This document shows positions 10,199 to 18,572 of a stretch of 39,533 nucleotides of DNA, piece by piece (position 1 is the first letter of the stretch; every line of letters begins with the position of its first letter). Below the pieces are notes generated by a model. It worked only from the letters and a program-made list of their open reading frames with translations, was not told the DNA's origin and ran no database searches. Where the stretch lies: positions 1-39,533 of the forward strand of contig LNFL01000159.1 of the NCBI GenBank assembly GCA_001464275.1, given 5' to 3'. Source of the DNA: Actinobacteria bacterium Ga0077560. Lineage in GTDB: Bacteria; Actinomycetota; Thermoleophilia; Miltoncostaeales; Miltoncostaeaceae. The translations under genes and the position numbers were made by a program.

Positions 10199-11481
10199 AT
10201 GGCGGAGCTTTGGGGTGGTGAGACCCGGAAGGCGGTCGAGAACTTCCCGGTGTCCGGGGAGCGCGTCCCGCTTCCGGTGGTGCGCTGGCTGGGTCGGATC
10301 AAGGGCGCTGCCGCCCGCGTGAACGCGGAGCTGGGCCTCCTCGACGCCGAGCTCGGCGCCAAGATCGCCGCCGCTGCCGACGAGATCGCCGCCGGCAAGC
10401 ACGACGACCAGTTCCCCATCGACGTGTTCCAGACCGGTTCCGGGACCTCGTCGAACATGAACGCGAACGAGGTGCTGGGCAACCTGTCCGGCGCGCACCC
10501 GAACGACCACGTCAACATGGGGCAGAGCTCCAACGACGTGTTCCCGTCGGCCGTGCACCTTGCCGCGCTGCAGGAGGTCGTGGAGCGCCTCGTCCCGGCC
10601 CTCGAGCACCTGCACGGTGAGTTCGCCACGAAGGCCGTGGCGTTCAAGGACATCGTCAAGTCCGGCCGCACGCACCTCATGGACGCCGTGCCGGTCACGC
10701 TGGGCCAGGAGTTCGCCGGTTACGCCGCGCAGATCAGCGAGGGCATCGGCCGCGTCAAGGACGCGACGCCGCGCCTCGGGAAGATCCCGCTCGGCGGCAC
10801 GGCCACCGGCACCGGGCTCAACAGCCACCCCGAGTTCAGCGAGCGCGTGCGCGCCAAGCTGATCGAGGAGACGGGCCTGCCCATCAGCGCGCCCGCCCAC
10901 CCGTTCGAGGCGCAGGGCAACCGCGACGGCCTGGTCGAGATGTCCGGCGCGCTCAAGGTGATCGCCGTGTCGCTCACCAAGATCGCCAACGACCTGGCGC
11001 TCATGGGCTCCGGCCCGCGCGTCGGCATCGGCGAGCTGTACCTGCCGGAGCTCCAGAAGGGCAGCTCGATCATGCCCGGCAAGGTGAACCCGGTCATCCC
11101 GGAGGTCGTCCTGCAGGTGTCCGCCCAGGTCATCGGCAACGACACCGCGAGCTGAACGTCCGCATCCCGCTGATGGCACGCAATCTGCTGCAGTCCATCC
11201 ACCTGCTCACCAGCGCGTCGACGATGCTCGCCGACAAGTGCGTGGCGGGTCTGGAGGCCAACCTCGCCGGCTGTGAGGCGAGCGCCGAGGGCACGCTGGC
11301 GACGGCCACCGCCCTGAACCCGTACATCGGGTACGACAAGGCCGGTGAGATCGTGAAGGCCGCCACGGCCAACGGCCGTCCGCTGCGCGAGGTCGCGCGC
11401 GAGCACGGCGTGGACGAGGAGACCCTCGGCAAGGCCCTGAACCTCCGCGAGATCGCGGCGGGTTCCGGCTTCGCCGAGTAG
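10199..11481 (+). pseudogene. fumC: Class II fumarate hydratase, broken by a frameshifting deletion
   Basis: This gene encodes FumC, which interconverts fumarate and malate in the TCA cycle, but it is split in two frames. Frame one (10199-11155, 318 aa) carries [35 protein letters not shown] and the signature loop [11 protein letters not shown], then stops at TGA 11153-11155 after GNDTAS. Frame two resumes with [14 protein letters not shown] (from 11149) and runs to TAG 11481 (about 110 aa). FumC proteins normally have about ten residues, ending in GxSGNF, between GNDxA and ELNV. Here they are absent, which implies a loss of about 31 nt that also shifts the frame. The two parts are otherwise intact, with clean codon use. 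The choice is between a recent inactivating mutation and an assembly error. ATG 10199 has a good GGGAG site. Confidence 0.85.
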
Positions 11482-11548
11482 CTGACGGGAACCCGGGGGC
11501 GGTGCGTGCGATGACCGGCGCGCCGCCCCCGCGGGCACCCGTGGACGC

Positions 11549-12247
11549 ATGACCGACCCGGACCGCCTGCGCGCCGCCGAGTTCGAGGCCCGCGACGAGG
11601 CGGCGCCGTTCGCGGTCGCCGCGGCCGGAGCCCTCGCGCTCCTGGGGTTCGTGAGCCACCGCGCCGGCTGGGAGCTGGCCGGCGGCACGGACTGGCGGGT
11701 GTGGGGCGCCGCGGCGGTGCCGCACCTGCTGCTCGCGCTGATGCTGGTCGCCGGCCTGGGCCGGGTGGCCACCCGGGATGTGCGGCGCCGCGCCGTGCAG
11801 GTCCTGCTGGGGTTCGTGCTGGTCACCCAGGTCGCCCTGGTGGCCCTGCTGGTGACCTCGCTGGTGGATCCGGCACCCGGACGGGCCGTCACCGGCGCCC
11901 AGCTGCTGGCGTCCGCGGTCGTCGTGTGGCTCACCAACACCGTGGCGTTCGGGCTGCTGTACTGGGAGCTGGACTGCGGTGGGCCGGTCCGGCGGGCGCT
12001 GCGTGACCGCTCCGCCCCGGACTTCCAGTTCCCGCAGGACGAGAACCCCGGCCTGGCGCGGCCGGGCTGGCGGCCGGCCCTGGTGGACTACCTCTACGTG
12101 TCCCTCACGAACTCCATCGCGTTCAGCCCCACCGACGCCATGCCGCTCACGCGCACGGCGAAGGGGGTCATGGCCGCGGAGTCCGTCCTCTCGGTCGTGG
12201 CGGTGCTGGTTGTGGCGGCCCGGGCCGTGAACATCCTCACCGGCTGA
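11549..12247 (+). CDS. DUF1345-like integral membrane protein
   Basis: This 232-aa membrane protein has about five hydrophobic segments (roughly 24-44, 55-75, 90-112, 122-145 and 205-228). The C-terminal part, with YLYVSLTNSIAFSPTDAMPLT then a last helix, resembles the DUF1345 family, whose function is unknown. A WELDCGG motif lies between helices. ATG 11549 is read with no clear Shine-Dalgarno. A 13-codon open frame from ATG 11511 ends in the TGA that overlaps this ATG (ATGA), so coupling is possible, though chance is also likely. The stop overlaps the next gene's ATG (TGATG), so the two genes are probably cotranscribed. Confidence 0.7.
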   Translation: MTDPDRLRAAEFEARDEAAPFAVAAAGALALLGFVSHRAGWELAGGTDWRVWGAAAVPHLLLALMLVAGLGRVATRDVRRRAVQVLLGFVLVTQVALVALLVTSLVDPAPGRAVTGAQLLASAVVVWLTNTVAFGLLYWELDCGGPVRRALRDRSAPDFQFPQDENPGLARPGWRPALVDYLYVSLTNSIAFSPTDAMPLTRTAKGVMAAESVLSVVAVLVVAARAVNILTG

Positions 12248-13434
12248 TGCCACCGCCGCGCGAGTCGCTCACCCCGGGGGAGGCCCGGCGGACGGCCATC
12301 GCGGCGCAGGGCCTCGCGGCCGCCCGCCCGTCGGGCGGCGTGAACCTCGGCCACGCAGCCCGCCTGCTGGACCGCCTCGGCGTGATCCAGATCGACTCGG
12401 TGAACGTGGTGGCCCGCGCCCACGACCTGGTGGTGTGGTCGCGCCTGGGCGACCACCCGCGCGACCTGCTGCCTCGCCTCGAGGCCCGGGGCGGGGCGGT
12501 GGAGCTGTGGGCGCACGAGGCGTCCATTGCGGCGCCCGCGCTGCATCCGCTGCTGCGATGGCGCATGGAGCGCCCCCACCCCTGGGGCAACCTGGCCCGC
12601 CTGGCCCGTGAGCGCCCGGAGCTGCTGGACGAGGTGGAGGCCGCCGCGCACGATCGCGGCCCGCTCACCGCGGCCGACATCGGGGCCGGTGGCCGCCGGG
12701 GACCGTGGTGGGGCTGGGACCACGGCAAGCAGGCGCTGGAGGTCCTGTTCTGGCACGGGCGCCTGGCCGTGCGGCGCCGGAGGGACTTCGCGCGGCTCTA
12801 CGACGTCCCGCAGCGCGTGCTTCCCCGGACGGTGCTGGAGGCGCCGGTGCCCGCGGCCGCGGACGCCCAGCGCGAGCTCCTGGCGCTGGCCGGCCGGGCC
12901 CTCGGCGTCGGCACCGCGGCCGACCTCGCGGACGTCCACCGGATGTCCCGGCGCGAGGTGGCCCCCCGGCTGGCCGAGCTGGTGGAGGAGGGCCGGCTCG
13001 TGCCGGTGCGCGTGCCGGGCTGGGCGGAGACGGCCTACCTGGATCCCGGGGCGCGCATCCCGCGGCGCACGGCGGCCGCCGCGCTCTTGGCCCCGTTCGA
13101 CCCGCTGGTGTGGTGCCGTCCCCGGGTGGAGCGCATGTGGGGCCTGCGCTTCCGGCTGGAGATCTACGTCCCGGCCGAGCGCCGCGTGCACGGCTACTAC
13201 GTGCTGCCGTTCCTGCTCGGAGAGCGCCTGGCGGCGCGCGTGGACCTGAAGGCCGACCGCGCGGCGGGCGCCCTGCTGGTGCGGGCGGCGCACCTCGACG
13301 ACGGCGAGGCCGGCACGGTGGCCGAGGCGCTGTCCGCCGAGCTGCGCGGGATGGCGGCCTGGCTGGGCCTGGCCGAGGTGCGCGTCGAACGCCGGGGCGA
13401 TCTCTCGCCCGCGCTGCAGGCCGCGCTGGCGTAG
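12247..13434 (+). CDS. YcaQ/AlkX-type winged-helix DNA glycosylase
   Basis: This is a member of the HTH_42/YcaQ family, whose studied members unhook interstrand DNA crosslinks and remove alkylated bases. The 395-aa product has the QIDSVNVVARAH block with the Q-hydrophobic-D catalytic motif of the AlkX (YcaQ) branch, rather than the QxQ of AlkZ. It also has the conserved WDHGKQALEVLFWHG block, PFDPLVW, and the C-terminal RLEIYVP and GYYVLPFLLG blocks with VDLKADR. Its ATG overlaps the upstream stop by one base. With uvrA and the family 4 uracil-DNA glycosylase it is the third DNA-repair gene in the window, but they are not linked in one operon. The MFS gene converges on it 22 nt downstream, and no strong hairpin lies between. 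Confidence 0.88.
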   Translation: MPPPRESLTPGEARRTAIAAQGLAAARPSGGVNLGHAARLLDRLGVIQIDSVNVVARAHDLVVWSRLGDHPRDLLPRLEARGGAVELWAHEASIAAPALHPLLRWRMERPHPWGNLARLARERPELLDEVEAAAHDRGPLTAADIGAGGRRGPWWGWDHGKQALEVLFWHGRLAVRRRRDFARLYDVPQRVLPRTVLEAPVPAAADAQRELLALAGRALGVGTAADLADVHRMSRREVAPRLAELVEEGRLVPVRVPGWAETAYLDPGARIPRRTAAAALLAPFDPLVWCRPRVERMWGLRFRLEIYVPAERRVHGYYVLPFLLGERLAARVDLKADRAAGALLVRAAHLDDGEAGTVAEALSAELRGMAAWLGLAEVRVERRGDLSPALQAALA

Positions 13435-13456
13435 GGAAGGGCGCGCCACACCGGCG

Positions 13457-14656
13457 TCACGCGGCGGTGGCTCCCGTCGACGTGTCCGCCCGAGGCGGCG
13501 CCGGCCGGGTGGCGAGGGCGACCAGTGCGCCGAGGAGGAGCGCGGCCGCGGCCGCGGCCATGGCCACGGGCGCGCCGAACACCTCGATGAGGATCCCGCC
13601 CCCCATCTCCCCGGCCGCGTACCCGACCACCGTCGCCGAGGTGGCCCAGGCGAACGCCTCGGTGGCGGCGCCGCGCGGCGCGGCACGGGCGATCGACTCC
13701 GCGTGCGCGCCGACGCCCGGGGCGATGGTGAGGCCCTGGAGGAACAGCACCCCAGCGAGCGCGACGGGCCACTCCGAGACCAGGGGCAGCGGCAGGGCCA
13801 GGGCGGCGGCGGCGACCAGCAGGCGGCGCATGCGGGGGATGGGGGCGAGGTTCCAGGGGCGAACCACCACGGCGATGCCGGCGATGAGGGAGCCCCCCGC
13901 CCACACCGCGATGAACACCCCCGCCATCCAGGTGGCGTCCAGCTCGTCCGCCCGGGCGATCAGCGCGATGGACGTCCCGCCCCAGAAGACCCCCACCAGC
14001 ATGCCGATCAGGGCGAGGGACCGCACGGCCGGGCTGCGGATCGCGCCGCGTGCGCCGGGCGCGCGTCGTTCCGGCCGCAGGGCGGTGGCCGGGGAGAGGA
14101 GCATGGCGCTCATGCCGGCGGCCATGACGCCGGCGGCCGTGAGCACCGCGGCCATCGGCGAGAACAGACCCGCGACGGTCACGTGGATGAGCGGACCGCT
14201 GATGAACAGCAGCTCCTGGGCCGCCGAGTCGATCGCGAACAACCGCTGCAGGCTCGCGGGGGCCGCCGTGCGGGACAGGATCGCGCGGACGCTCGCCTCG
14301 ATCGGCGGGGATGTGATGCCCGCCAGTGCTCCCAGGGCGACAACGGCCGGTGCGGGCAGGTGCGCCGCGCCCAGTGCGAGCGCGCCCGCGGCCGTGCCGA
14401 GCACGACGCGGTGGCCTCGGTCGTCGGCGAGGCGCCCGAGCACCGGGGTGGCGACCGCCGCGCCCACCGCGAGCGCGCCGCTCGTGAGCCCGGCCCACGC
14501 GTAGGAGTCGGTCGCGTCGACGACGAGCAGGATGACCGGCAGCGCCACGGTGAGGTCGCCGAAGCGCGCGACCAGGGAGGTCCACAGGAGCCAGACGGCG
14601 CCGTCACGGCGGCGATGCGCCGCCGCCGGGGGCGAGGAGGGGGATCTCACCGGCAT
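13457..14656 (-). CDS. MFS transporter, likely drug exporter
   Basis: This 399-aa major facilitator has about twelve hydrophobic helices and the cytoplasmic loop motif GRLADDRGHRVVLG after the second helix. The substrate is unknown. It is divergent from a TetR regulator with an operator between them, the usual layout for an efflux pump induced by its substrate. ATG 14656 is chosen: TACAAC, a near -10 on the minus strand, ends 7 nt before it. The longer frame to 14692 would run through the operator and opposite promoter. The N-terminus (SPSSPPAAAHRRRD) is polar before the first helix. The C-terminus has a short Ala/Pro tail. Confidence 0.85.
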   Translation of the reverse strand: MPVRSPSSPPAAAHRRRDGAVWLLWTSLVARFGDLTVALPVILLVVDATDSYAWAGLTSGALAVGAAVATPVLGRLADDRGHRVVLGTAAGALALGAAHLPAPAVVALGALAGITSPPIEASVRAILSRTAAPASLQRLFAIDSAAQELLFISGPLIHVTVAGLFSPMAAVLTAAGVMAAGMSAMLLSPATALRPERRAPGARGAIRSPAVRSLALIGMLVGVFWGGTSIALIARADELDATWMAGVFIAVWAGGSLIAGIAVVVRPWNLAPIPRMRRLLVAAAALALPLPLVSEWPVALAGVLFLQGLTIAPGVGAHAESIARAAPRGAATEAFAWATSATVVGYAAGEMGGGILIEVFGAPVAMAAAAAALLLGALVALATRPAPPRADTSTGATAA

Positions 14657-14663
14657 CGGGAGA

Positions 14664-14702
14664 GTTGTAGTGAATGAACACTCAACAAACAAGTGCTACG
14701 TT
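14664..14702. promoter_or_regulatory. Divergent promoters and TetR operator
   Basis: The -10 of the MFS gene is TACAAC (minus, 14664-14669), 7 nt from its ATG. The -10 of the TetR gene is TACGTT (plus, 14697-14702), 6 nt from its GTG. Between them, 14671-14684 reads TGAATGAACACTCA, an imperfect inverted repeat typical of TetR-family operators. A dimer bound there would cover both promoters. Confidence 0.6.
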
Positions 14703-14708
14703 GCGGCC

Positions 14709-15335
14709 GTGGCCCGCATGAAGCCCGAAGACCGCCGCACCGTGCTCCTGGACGCGACCGTCCGGGTGATCGCCGCGCGTGGCTTCGCCCGGACGCGGGT
14801 CAACGACATCGCCGCCGAGGCGGGGGTGAGCGTCGGGCTGCTGCATCGGTACTTCCCGACCCTCGACGACGCCCTGGCCGAGGCGTTCGCGGCGGTTGCC
14901 GAACGCGAGCTGCGTGACCTCGACGCGCTTCGGGGCAGCCCGACGGACCAGCTGCGCCTGATCCTGAACGACTCCATCCACGAGGCCGAGGACTGGATCA
15001 CGATCTGGATCGACGCATGGGGGGAGTCGCTGCACCGGCCGGCGCTGCGCGACACCGCGACGCGGTACACGCAGGCGTGGCGTGACCGGCTGGCCGCACT
15101 GTTCCGCGCCGGCACCGAGCGCGGCGAGTGGCGCTGTGAGGACCCCGAGGACTCGGCGGCCCGCATCGTCGCGTGCATCGACGGCATCGCCCTGCACCTG
15201 GCGATCCACCCGCCGCCCGGGGGGACCCCGGCGGCGGTGTCGTGGGTGCGGCGGCTGCTGGCCGTCGAGCTCGGCACGGACGAGCGCGCGCTCTTCGGAG
15301 CGGAGTGGTCCGCCGGGGCCGCGACGCGCGAGTGA
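14709..15335 (+). CDS. TetR-family transcriptional regulator
   Basis: This 208-aa repressor has an N-terminal helix-turn-helix (about 10-55, with ARTRVNDIAAEAGVSVGLLH then RYFPTLDDAL). Its C-terminal ligand domain resembles the BetI-type TetR_C domain (WITIWIDAWGESLHRPALRD). The frame is open upstream to 14532, but that part runs back into the MFS gene. GTG 14709 lies 6 nt after a -10 box and so is likely a leaderless start; ATG 14718 is possible. It most likely represses itself and the divergent exporter through the operator at 14671-14684, and releases it on binding a small, probably hydrophobic or cationic, ligand. Confidence 0.88.
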   Translation: MARMKPEDRRTVLLDATVRVIAARGFARTRVNDIAAEAGVSVGLLHRYFPTLDDALAEAFAAVAERELRDLDALRGSPTDQLRLILNDSIHEAEDWITIWIDAWGESLHRPALRDTATRYTQAWRDRLAALFRAGTERGEWRCEDPEDSAARIVACIDGIALHLAIHPPPGGTPAAVSWVRRLLAVELGTDERALFGAEWSAGAATRE

Positions 15336-15481
15336 GGCCCGGGCCAACGCTGGGGCGTGCGGTTGGGCGCGCCGATGTGCACTTGCACCTGGATGGGCGC
15401 ACGGCCGGCGGCCGAGGCGGCCGGTGGCTCGTGAAGGCCTGCCGGCCCAGGGGGCCCCGGGGCATCAGGGGCGGGCGACCG

Positions 15482-15512
15482 GGCGGCGGGGCGGTGGTGC
15501 CGCCCCGCCGCC
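15482..15512. terminator. Bidirectional terminator between tetR and panB
   Basis: A perfect 13-bp stem (GGCGGCGGGGCGG at 15482-15494 with its complement at 15500-15512) has loop TGGTG. It lies 9 nt past the panB stop and about 145 nt past the tetR stop. There is no T tract. Nothing else is seen in the 186-nt gap. Confidence 0.7.
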
Positions 15513-15521
15513 AGGAGATGG

Positions 15522-16313
15522 TCAGGCCGCGACCTCGGCGGGGTCGCGCACCTCGCGGGCGAAGGCGCGGCCCGCGTCGATGACCGTCTGGAACACGTTC
15601 GCCTTCGGCGTCACGAACCGCGGGGGCTCGGGCAGCTGTCCGATGAGGTCCGTGGACACCAGGACCTGCCCGTCGGTGCCGATGCCGGCGGCGATGCCGA
15701 TGGTGGGTGCCGACACGGCGGCGGTGACCCGCGCGGCCACCTCCGGGTCGACCGCCTCGATGACCACCGCGTAACAGCCCGCCGCGTCGAGGGCCCGGGC
15801 GTCGGCCAGGATCTGGTCGGCCTCCTCCTGGGTCTTGCCGCGGCGGCGGCGCTCGGTGTGGGTCTGCGGCAGCAGGCCCACGTGCCCCATCACGGGGATC
15901 CCGTCGGCGATGATTGCCTCCACCTGCGGCACCAGCGCGCCCTCCAGCTTCACCGAGTCGGCGCCGGCGGCGATGATCGCCCGGGCGGTCTCGACCGCCT
16001 CGGCGGGGGTGCGGTAGGTGTCGGCCGGCAGGTCACCCACCAGGTGGGTGCGGGTGACGCCGTTGCGCACGGCGCGGACGTGGTGGCAGATCATGGCCAG
16101 GTTCACCTCGCGCGTGGTGGTGAAGCCCAGCTCCACCTCGCCCAGGCTGTCGCCGACCAGGATCAGGTCGAGCTCGCAGCCGTCGAGGGCGAGGGCGGTG
16201 GGGTAGTCGTACGCGGTGAGCATCGCCAGGCGGCGACGGCCCTTGGTGGCACGCAGCTCGGGGGCGGTGAGCCCGCCGCGTGCGGGGATGAGGGGGTTCG
16301 GGACCCCATACAT
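15522..16313 (-). CDS. panB: 3-methyl-2-oxobutanoate hydroxymethyltransferase (PanB)
   Basis: PanB adds a hydroxymethyl group from methylene-tetrahydrofolate to alpha-ketoisovalerate to make ketopantoate, the first pantothenate step. The 263-aa protein has MLTAYDYPTA, the metal-site VGDSLGEVELG, the KLEG block and MGHVGLLPQ, all family hallmarks, and is of normal length. ATG 16313 is 4 nt past the panD stop. AGGAGGG in the end of panD supplies its ribosome site, so translation is likely coupled. It is the last gene of panC-panD-panB and ends at a strong hairpin. Confidence 0.95.
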   Translation of the reverse strand: MYGVPNPLIPARGGLTAPELRATKGRRRLAMLTAYDYPTALALDGCELDLILVGDSLGEVELGFTTTREVNLAMICHHVRAVRNGVTRTHLVGDLPADTYRTPAEAVETARAIIAAGADSVKLEGALVPQVEAIIADGIPVMGHVGLLPQTHTERRRRGKTQEEADQILADARALDAAGCYAVVIEAVDPEVAARVTAAVSAPTIGIAAGIGTDGQVLVSTDLIGQLPEPPRFVTPKANVFQTVIDAGRAFAREVRDPAEVAA

Positions 16314-16317
16314 GCGT

Positions 16318-16713
16318 TCAGCCCTCCTGCCAGGAGGCCGGGACGGCCTCCAGCGCGGACATCTCGTGGTTGTGCTCGTCCACGTGGACGACGGTGGGCT
16401 CGAAGCCGCGGCACTCGGCCTCGGCGTACTGGGCGTAGCTGATGACGATCACCAGGTCGCCGGGCTGCGCGAGCCGTGCCGCCGCCCCGTTCAGACAGAT
16501 GACGCCGCTGCCGCGGGGACCTTCGATCGCGTAGGTCTCGAAGCGGGCGCCGTTGTTGATGTTCACCACGTGCACCTGCTCGTACGGCTGGATGTCCGCC
16601 GCATCGAGCAGATCGGTGTCGACCGTGATGCTGCCGACGTAGTTGAGATTCGCGTCGGTCACTGTCGCGCGATGGATCTTGCTCTTCATCATCGTGCGGG
16701 AGATCGGCGGCAC
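16318..16713 (-). CDS. panD: Aspartate 1-decarboxylase precursor (PanD)
   Basis: PanD makes beta-alanine from aspartate using a pyruvoyl group formed by self-cleavage. The product is 131 aa. The conserved start [14 protein letters not shown] and the cleavage site YVGS (cleavage between Gly and Ser) are present, as are [11 protein letters not shown] and the [10 protein letters not shown] block. GTG 16713 is preferred to the ATG pair at 16692/16689. GGAGGGG lies 4 nt before the GTG, while no ribosome site precedes the ATGs, and actinobacterial PanD proteins carry a few residues before RTM. It lies 17 nt after panC and 4 nt before panB. Confidence 0.92.
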   Translation of the reverse strand: MPPISRTMMKSKIHRATVTDANLNYVGSITVDTDLLDAADIQPYEQVHVVNINNGARFETYAIEGPRGSGVICLNGAAARLAQPGDLVIVISYAQYAEAECRGFEPTVVHVDEHNHEMSALEAVPASWQEG

Positions 16714-16730
16714 GTGGCCCCTCCGGGTCG

Positions 16731-17612
16731 TCAAGTGGGTCGGATCAGGGTGTTGTCGATCAGGCGGGCCGGGCCCACCTTGGCCGCGACGCACAGCGTC
16801 GCGGGGCCATCCAATGTCGTGATCGGACGAAACGTGTCCGGGTCGACCAGTGCGGCGTAGTCCGGCGCCACACCGTGGGTGCCCTCCATGACCGCCATCG
16901 CCGCCGCCTCGATGCGGCGCGCGTCGCGTTCGCCCGCGGCGGCCGTTGCCTCCGCGGCGGCGAGGCCCCGCGACAGGCTCAGCGCGGCCACCCGGTCCTC
17001 CGGACCGAGATACGCGTTCCGGCTGCTCATGGCCAGTCCATCGGCCTCGCGGACCGTGGGCACGACCTCCAGCGCGATCTCGTCGAGGTGCAGGTCGCGC
17101 ATCATGCGCCGCACCACCGCGACCTGCTGGGCGTCCTTCTGTCCCAGCAGCAGGCGGTCCGGGCGGACCATCAGCAGGAGCTTGGCGACCACGGTCGCCA
17201 CCCCGGCGAAGTGGCCGGGGCGGATCGCCCCCTCCAGCCCCTCCGAGGGGCCGTCGACGGTGATCGTGGTGGCGAACCCCGGGGCGTAGATCCACTCCGC
17301 GCCGGCGGAGCCCGCCATCTCGGCGTCCCGGGCCTCCTGGCGCGGGTACCGCGTGAAGTCCTCGTTCGGCCCGAACTGCGTGGGGTTCACGAAGACGCTC
17401 ACGATCACCCCGGCGCCCGTCGCGGCCGCGGCGCGCACCAGCGTGAGGTGCCCCTCGTGCAGCGCCCCCATGGTGGGGACGAACGCGACGGAACGGCCCT
17501 CGGACCGGATGGCCGCGACCGCGTCCCGGATGCCGGGCACGGTGCGGGCCACCGGAGGGTGGCCCCCCGCAGGGGCGGAGTGAGGTGTGGGGTCGGTGTC
17601 GGGTGCGTGCAT
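16731..17612 (-). CDS. panC: Pantothenate synthetase (PanC)
   Basis: PanC joins pantoate and beta-alanine with ATP, by way of a pantoyl-adenylate, to give pantothenate. The 293-aa protein has the HIGH-type motif [36 protein letters not shown] and the KMSKS-type loop [12 protein letters not shown] 17612 is chosen because homology begins soon after it; the longer frame to 17948 crosses the uracil-DNA glycosylase gene on the other strand. The first gene of the pan operon, it follows a leader of about 130 nt with competing hairpins. The N-terminal 20 residues are Pro-rich and not conserved. Confidence 0.95.
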   Translation of the reverse strand: MHAPDTDPTPHSAPAGGHPPVARTVPGIRDAVAAIRSEGRSVAFVPTMGALHEGHLTLVRAAAATGAGVIVSVFVNPTQFGPNEDFTRYPRQEARDAEMAGSAGAEWIYAPGFATTITVDGPSEGLEGAIRPGHFAGVATVVAKLLLMVRPDRLLLGQKDAQQVAVVRRMMRDLHLDEIALEVVPTVREADGLAMSSRNAYLGPEDRVAALSLSRGLAAAEATAAAGERDARRIEAAAMAVMEGTHGVAPDYAALVDPDTFRPITTLDGPATLCVAAKVGPARLIDNTLIRPT

Positions 17613-17757
17613 GACCCACCATCCACCGCGGATGCGGTGTTCGGCGGACAACACTTCGGTTCTGGGGACGGTGGAACCGCCCACCCTCTCGGACCTGGGC
17701 TCCAACTCCGCCAAGGTGGGCGGATGCCGGGCTGGCCGTGAAGGCGGCGCCAGTGTA
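17613..17757 (-). promoter_or_regulatory. panC promoter and structured leader
   Basis: On the minus strand TACACT (17757-17752) is a good TANNNT -10 with TTACCC 17 nt upstream, so transcription should begin near 17744 and leave a leader of about 132 nt. In the RNA, CCGCCCACC (complement of 17715-17723) can pair perfectly with GGTGGGCGG (complement of 17677-17685). The GGTGG of the latter can instead pair with CCACC just downstream (complement of 17670-17674). A CACCGC/GCGGTG hairpin lies about 13 nt before the ATG. Mutually exclusive stems suggest a cis-regulatory RNA, but I recognise no known riboswitch. Confidence 0.4.
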
Positions 17758-17828
17758 CGCCCGCCGTGCGCCGCGGGTAAAGGGGCGCGCGAGGACTTCA
17801 CCGAATCATCGCCGTCCGCGATCGGGGG

Positions 17829-17834
17829 TACGTT
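17829..17834 (+). promoter_or_regulatory. -10 element for leaderless uracil-DNA glycosylase operon
   Basis: TACGTT fits TANNNT and ends 7 nt before ATG 17842, which has no Shine-Dalgarno. This is probably the promoter of the six-gene operon that follows. Confidence 0.55.
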
Positions 17835-17841
17835 TCCCCAC

Positions 17842-18567
17842 ATGGACGGCGCGCCGGTGACGCGGTCGGCCCGGGCGGCCGAGCTGGAGGCATTCCACCG
17901 GGACCACGTCCTGGGGTGCACGCGGTGCCCGCTCAGCGAGGGCCGCACCCAAGTCGTGGCGGGCTCGGGCAGCCCGGACGCCCGCGTGATGTTCGTGGGC
18001 GAGGCGCCCGGCTACCACGAGGACCGCACCGGGGTGCCGTTCGTGGGCCAGGCGGGAAAGCTGCTGGACGGGCTGCTGGAGGGCATCGGCCTGCGCCGCG
18101 ACGACGTGTTCATCGCGAACGTCCTCAAGTGCCGCCCTCCCGGCAACCGCGATCCGCAGCCCGCCGAGATCCGGTCGTGCGAGCCGCACCTGTTCCGGCA
18201 GGTCGCGATCATCCGTCCCGCGCTCATCTGCACGCTCGGCAACTTCGCCACCAAGCTGCTCTCCGGGCGCCCCGACGGCATCTCGAAGGTGCACGGCTGC
18301 GAGCTGCCCATGGAGATCGGGGGCCAGCCCACGCTGCTCTACCCGCTGTTCCATCCCGCGGCCGCGCTCTACACGCGGGCGATGCTCGCCACCCTCGAGG
18401 AGGACTTCGCCCGCATCCCGGAGCTCATCCGGCGGGCGGACGGCGTGGTGTCGGCCGGACCGGCGCCGCCGGTCCCGGCTCCCGCCCCGGACGCGCCATC
18501 GCCGGAGCCGCCGCCCGCCGAGGCGCCCGCGGCGGCGGAGTCCGCCGAGCAGCTCGGCCTGTTCTGA
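17842..18567 (+). CDS. Family 4 uracil-DNA glycosylase (Fe-S)
   Basis: This enzyme removes uracil from DNA after cytosine deamination. The 241-aa protein carries the four cysteines of the 4Fe-4S cluster at 26, 29, 97 and 113 (CxxC...C-x15-C, the family spacing). Motif A is GEAPGYHEDRTGVPFVG and the later His-containing motif is FHPAAAL. After about residue 195 comes a Pro/Ala/Glu-rich tail of about 45 residues ending in QLGLF. Family 4 proteins often have such linkers, and the end may bind a partner. ATG 17842 is supported by the -10 spacing. It is 5 nt upstream of tsaE, so repair and tRNA-modification genes share a transcript. Confidence 0.93.
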   Translation: MDGAPVTRSARAAELEAFHRDHVLGCTRCPLSEGRTQVVAGSGSPDARVMFVGEAPGYHEDRTGVPFVGQAGKLLDGLLEGIGLRRDDVFIANVLKCRPPGNRDPQPAEIRSCEPHLFRQVAIIRPALICTLGNFATKLLSGRPDGISKVHGCELPMEIGGQPTLLYPLFHPAAALYTRAMLATLEEDFARIPELIRRADGVVSAGPAPPVPAPAPDAPSPEPPPAEAPAAAESAEQLGLF

Positions 18568-18572
18568 GCGCC

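Noticed and set aside
11511..11552. 13-codon upstream ORF ending at the ATG of the DUF1345-like gene
   Set aside because: ATGA overlap is easy to get by chance in high-GC DNA, the peptide is Pro/Ala low complexity and no -10 lies at leaderless distance, unlike the rrf2 case.
17670..17690. T-box-like sequence on the plus strand (GGTGGAACCGC)
   Set aside because: The next plus-strand gene is a uracil-DNA glycosylase with its own leaderless promoter. No stem I or specifier loop is visible, and the match is short. It is better explained as the complement of the panC leader stem.
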